From contig MEFT01000063.1 of assembly GCA_001725215.1 (NCBI GenBank), forward strand, positions 1 through 9,689: 9,689 nt of DNA, written 5' to 3'. The DNA is from Clostridium sp. SCN 57-10. GTDB taxonomy: Bacteria > Bacillota > Clostridia > Oscillospirales > Butyricicoccaceae. Shown here in pieces: positions 6,985 to 9,689 of this stretch. How positions within the stretch are numbered: the first letter of the stretch is position 1; every line of letters begins with the position of its first letter. The position numbers and the translations under genes were made by a program. The notes beneath the pieces are model-generated. The model saw only the letters and a program-made list of their open reading frames with translations, was not told where the DNA came from and did no database searches.

Positions 6985-8535
6985 TTAGAACATCTTCGAC
7001 GCGAAGCTGTTTACCGTTGCGGGGTATTTGACGGAGGTTTCCGTCTTCCACTCATTGTACTTGTTGTCGATCAGCGTGTCGCGAACCTCGCCCTGCCAGC
7101 GCGCCGGACCGTTGCCAACGAAGTAGATGATGTGGTAGCCATACTCGGTCGGCACGATGTCGACGTCGCCGGTGCGGCGTGCGCTGTCAAAAATCCATGC
7201 GTCAAACTCGGGAACCATCTGGCCGCTGTATACGTTTTCGTACAGACCGCCCTGCGAAGAGGAGCCGGTGTCGGTCGAGTTCTTGACGGCAAGCAACGCA
7301 AAGGCCTGTTCGGTGGCTTCGCCCGCCTTAAAGTCGGCAAGCAGCTTCTCGGCCTTGGTCTTGGCTTCGGCGTTCGCCTTCTCAATGGCGGCCTTCTCTT
7401 CGTCGGTCGCGGTGTCAGACGCTTCCTGCGTCTGGATGAGGATGTGTCGCACGTTGACCGTGGGATCCTCGCTGCGTCCGCGCGAGAGATAATAAATAAC
7501 GGTATAGCCGTTGCCGTTGTCGATCACGGCGGTGTCGCCCGTCTTGCGGTCGGCCTCGGTATACCACTCGGCAAGCGCGCCCGAAGCGGACGCAACCTTG
7601 GCGCCCTCAATCAGCGTGGCATTGTCGTCGGCATATTTTTCGGCGTCTTCCGCAGAGGCGTTCTTACGGGCCAGCGTGATGAAGCTCGCTTCGTCAGTAA
7701 TACCGGCAAGCATATCATCGGCCAGCTTCTTGGCTTCCGCTTTGTTGGCTTCGGTCATCTTGGTGGCGTCTTCCGCACTGGTCGGATCGCCTGCTGCGGG
7801 CTGCTTACCGTCTGCCGGGGCTGTATAGGTTACGGTTTTATACGGGAAGTTAAAATAGCGATAGCTTACGCCGTCAAAATCATCCTTATGCTCGTCATAA
7901 TAGCTGCTGATATCGGTATCCGAGACCTGGATGCCGTCTTTGAGCTGCTGATAATAGCCAAGGGCCGTGAAGCGGCGCTCGGTGATCTCAAGCAGGTCGG
8001 ATTCCTTTACATAGTTCCCGTAAACGGTCTTGATGAACTTTGCTGTCATCATGTCGTTTTCCTGCGCGATAGAAGCGATGCTTGCTATATAGGCGTCTGC
8101 ACGTGCTCGCGCAAAATCGTCCATTACATAGCCGGCGGCTTTCGCCTCGCCGTAAAGGGTGTAAAGCTCGGTGAGCTGGGAGACGGTGTTGTTGTGCAGC
8201 GTCTGACCCCAGGTCAGGTTACCGTCTGCAGACTGGTTTTCGATAGTGGAAATGTTATAGCCGAGCTGCTGAAAATAAGAGCCGTAGGTGCTCATCAGAT
8301 TGGAAAGCGCGTCGCGGTAATACATCTGAAACTCAAGTGTGGAAATATCGGTGCCGCCCACCGTCATCATAGTGATCGAGCGCTGGAGAATACCGGTCGT
8401 AGCACCGACGCCCCAGAGCATGGCTGATAAAACGCAGAGGCACACGAGTACCGCCAAAACACGAACCGTGACTTTTTTTACCCTCTCACCCTTGGCGGCA
8501 GGGGAAGCCGGGTGGTTGTTAGTTCCTTTTCCCAT
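6985..8535 (-). CDS. Membrane-anchored parvulin-type peptidyl-prolyl cis-trans isomerase (PrsA/SurA-like foldase)
   Basis: The 516-residue product has a basic N-terminus, one hydrophobic segment (about 24-45) acting as an uncleaved signal anchor, and a large hydrophilic exterior part. Residues about 361-473 match the PpiC/rotamase fold: VNVRHILIQ at the start, a charged Ala/Glu/Lys helix, SQGGLYENVYSGQMVPEFDAWIF in the middle and GYHIIYF at the end. An N-terminal helical region (about 60-200) resembles SurA-N type chaperone domains. Residues about 225-351 may be a second, degenerate rotamase unit. No lipobox is seen, unlike classical PrsA. The role, helping exported proteins fold, is inferred. 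I chose ATG 8535 because AAGGA (8548-8544) lies 8 bases upstream; ATG 8544 overlaps that site, and a TTG at 8571 has no support. It converges with metQ and diverges from rpmE. Confidence 0.85.
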   Translation of the reverse strand: MGKGTNNHPASPAAKGERVKKVTVRVLAVLVCLCVLSAMLWGVGATTGILQRSITMMTVGGTDISTLEFQMYYRDALSNLMSTYGSYFQQLGYNISTIENQSADGNLTWGQTLHNNTVSQLTELYTLYGEAKAAGYVMDDFARARADAYIASIASIAQENDMMTAKFIKTVYGNYVKESDLLEITERRFTALGYYQQLKDGIQVSDTDISSYYDEHKDDFDGVSYRYFNFPYKTVTYTAPADGKQPAAGDPTSAEDATKMTEANKAEAKKLADDMLAGITDEASFITLARKNASAEDAEKYADDNATLIEGAKVASASGALAEWYTEADRKTGDTAVIDNGNGYTVIYYLSRGRSEDPTVNVRHILIQTQEASDTATDEEKAAIEKANAEAKTKAEKLLADFKAGEATEQAFALLAVKNSTDTGSSSQGGLYENVYSGQMVPEFDAWIFDSARRTGDVDIVPTEYGYHIIYFVGNGPARWQGEVRDTLIDNKYNEWKTETSVKYPATVNSFASKMF

Positions 8536-8624
8536 TGTAACCATCCTTGATATTAAGTAATTAACGGACAAAACTATAGTGAATTATACAATACAGTCTT
8601 GACAGTTGTGTGACGAACATGTAA

Positions 8625-8653
8625 ATTATCAAGTATACGGGCGCAAAAGTCAA
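8625..8653 (-). promoter_or_regulatory. Promoter for the minus-strand isomerase gene
   Basis: Read on the minus strand, TTGACT (8653-8648) and GATAAT (8630-8625) are separated by 17 bases. The predicted start near 8618 gives a leader of about 80 bases before ATG 8535. A further TATAAT on the same strand (8588-8583) has no convincing -35 partner. Confidence 0.6.
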
Positions 8654-8711
8654 CCCATTTTTGCTCATTCTGACAAAACGTCGCGAGGACGTGTTCAAAT
8701 ATAAAAAAAAC

Positions 8712-8740
8712 TTGCGCTTTTCTGTTATTTATGGTAAGAT
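8712..8740 (+). promoter_or_regulatory. Promoter for rpmE (extended -10)
   Basis: TTGCGC (8712-8717) and TAAGAT (8735-8740) are 17 bases apart. TGG directly precedes the -10 box, giving an extended -10 element. The predicted start near 8747 leaves a leader of about 30 bases, which is normal for a ribosomal protein gene. Confidence 0.65.
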
Positions 8741-8777
8741 AAATGTTGTATGTAAGTTCAGATGCGAGGTGATATAG

Positions 8778-8981
8778 ATGAAAGAGGCAATCCATCCGAA
8801 GTACAAGCTGACGAAGGTCACTTGCGCCTGCGGAAACGAGTTTGAGACAGGCTCCACCAAGAATAATATCCGCGTGGAAATCTGCAGCAAATGCCATCCG
8901 TTCTTTACCGGCAAGCAGAAGCTGGTCGATACCGGCGGACGTGTCGATCGTTTCAAGAAGCGTTTTAACATCGAGAAATAA
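8778..8981 (+). CDS. rpmE: 50S ribosomal protein L31 (zinc-binding, C+ type)
   Basis: L31 is a small protein of the large ribosomal subunit that helps bridge the two subunits. The 67-residue product starts MKEAIHPKY, the family's conserved opening, and keeps GNEFETGST, HPFFTGKQKLVDTGGRVDRF and a basic C-terminus. Four cysteines (16, 18, 36 and 39 in CAC and CSKC) make it the zinc-binding C+ form; paralogues used under zinc starvation lack them. No zinc-responsive operator is evident. AGGTGA (8767-8772) lies 5 bases before ATG 8778. It has its own promoter and terminator, so it is probably transcribed alone, upstream of hflX. Confidence 0.97.
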   Translation: MKEAIHPKYKLTKVTCACGNEFETGSTKNNIRVEICSKCHPFFTGKQKLVDTGGRVDRFKKRFNIEK

Positions 8982-8990
8982 TGCTGCGTG

Positions 8991-9021
8991 AACGGCGTCC
9001 TGTTGCAGGGGCGCCGTTTTT
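8991..9021 (+). terminator. Intrinsic terminator after rpmE
   Basis: AACGGCGTCC (8991-9000) pairs with GGGCGCCGTT (9009-9018), with one T-G wobble, around an 8-base loop, and runs into five T (9017-9021). It lies 9 bases after the rpmE stop and before the hflX ribosome binding site, so hflX is either reached by readthrough or has a promoter I cannot see. Confidence 0.82.
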
Positions 9022-9059
9022 ATCCAATTTTCGCCTTGTAATGAGACGGGAGGGTCAAC

Positions 9060-9689
9060 TTGAAAGAAGTCCATGAGAAAAACAACGAGCGTGCCGTTCT
9101 GGTCGGCGTAAGCTGCCCGGGGCTGGCGGATTTTGACGATTCCACCGACGAAACGATGGACGAGCTTTCCGAACTGCTGCACACGGCAGGCGGGGAAGAG
9201 GTGCTGCGCGCCGTTCAGAACCGCGGCACGCCCGACCCCCACACCTTTATCGGCGAAGGCAAGGCGCACGAGCTGCGCGAGCTGATCGCTGCGAACGAGC
9301 TGGGGCTTGCTGTGTTTGACAATGAAATCAGTCCGTCGCAGACGCGCGCGCTTGAAAAAGAGCTTAATTGCCGCGTCATCGACCGCAATGCCCTCATCCT
9401 TGATATTTTCGCCGATCGTGCAAAGACGAGCGAAGGCAAGCTGCAGGTCGAGCTTGCACAATATCAGTATATCCTGCCCCTTCTGTCGGGCATGTGGGGG
9501 CATCTGGTGCGCCAGACCGCGTCGGGCGGCAAAAGCCCGATCGGCACGCGCGGACCGGGTGAAACGCAGCTTGAAACCGACCGCCGCCACATCAGGCGCA
9601 AGATTCAGAAGCTGCGCGAGGAGATCGAGACGGTGCGCCGCGTGCGCGGCGTGCAGCGCGGCAAGCGCGAAAAGAGCGAAGTGCCGCTC
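9060..9689 (+). CDS. hflX: GTPase HflX, N-terminal part; 3' end outside window
   Basis: HflX is a ribosome-associated GTPase that splits stalled or stressed 70S ribosomes in studied bacteria. The 210 codons present cover the HflX N-terminal domain and the helical linker: HTFIGEGKAHELRELI (61-76), VFDNEISPSQTRALEKEL, VIDRNALILDIFADRA (106-121), EGKLQVELAQYQYILP (125-140) and the glycine-rich GTRGPGETQLETDRR (162-176). The window ends before the GTP-binding P-loop, so the G domain cannot be checked. The start is TTG 9060, supported by GGGAGGG (9048-9054) 5 bases upstream; no ATG is suitably placed in this frame. It lies after the rpmE terminator on the same strand. The match to the family is strong throughout. 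Confidence 0.95.
   Translation, partial: MKEVHEKNNERAVLVGVSCPGLADFDDSTDETMDELSELLHTAGGEEVLRAVQNRGTPDPHTFIGEGKAHELRELIAANELGLAVFDNEISPSQTRALEKELNCRVIDRNALILDIFADRAKTSEGKLQVELAQYQYILPLLSGMWGHLVRQTASGGKSPIGTRGPGETQLETDRRHIRRKIQKLREEIETVRRVRGVQRGKREKSEVPL

Noticed and set aside
7132..8427. Plus-strand open frame (about 431 codons) opposite the isomerase gene
   Set aside because: It is the antisense of a gene with a clear rotamase domain and ribosome binding site. The translation matches no family I know.
8574..9590. Minus-strand open frame spanning rpmE and the start of hflX
   Set aside because: It runs through two well-identified genes, a terminator and promoters on the opposite strand, and has no family signature.
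1..9689. Defence system, mobile element or CRISPR array
   Set aside because: All coding space is taken by housekeeping families. I saw no direct-repeat arrays, transposase or integrase motifs, or terminal inverted repeats.

Overview
The window looks like chromosomal DNA from a GC-rich member of the Clostridia, perhaps Oscillospirales-like; the exact lineage is inference. The supporting signs are an AddAB-type recombination nuclease in place of RecBCD, a T-box riboswitch leader, strong purine-rich ribosome binding sites with some non-ATG starts, a four-cysteine ribosomal protein L31 and a NlpA-type lipoprotein. I see no phage, insertion sequence, integrase, CRISPR array, tRNA or rRNA.

Layout. 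Positions 2-430 (+) are the 3' end of addB, which overlaps addA (420-3939, +). AddA reads as a complete helicase-nuclease except for a single frame change at about 1950-1957, which splits it into two open frames. A canonical sigma-A type promoter (3996-4024) then drives a T-box leader (about 4031-4318) with a methionine specifier codon. The leader ends in an intrinsic terminator just before metN-metI-metQ (4336-6907, +), which encodes a complete methionine ABC importer: ATPase, permease and substrate-binding lipoprotein. A long hairpin at 6940-6973 separates metQ from a convergent gene on the minus strand (6985-8535), which encodes a membrane-anchored, parvulin-type peptidyl-prolyl isomerase of the PrsA/SurA kind. 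A divergent intergenic region (8536-8777) carries promoters for that gene and for rpmE (8778-8981, +; ribosomal protein L31). rpmE ends in its own terminator and is followed by the 5' part of hflX (9060 to the window edge, +), which starts at TTG.

How the parts work together. AddA and AddB form the heterodimer that resects double-strand breaks for recombination. The met block is self-contained: uncharged tRNA-Met should stabilise the antiterminator and allow transcription of the importer when methionine is short. The isomerase probably helps proteins fold outside the membrane. rpmE and hflX are translation-related housekeeping genes.

I found no clearly new biological system. The items most worth checking are the addA frame change, the Met-specific T-box on metNIQ, an inverted repeat laid over the met promoter, and a possible degenerate second rotamase domain in the isomerase.
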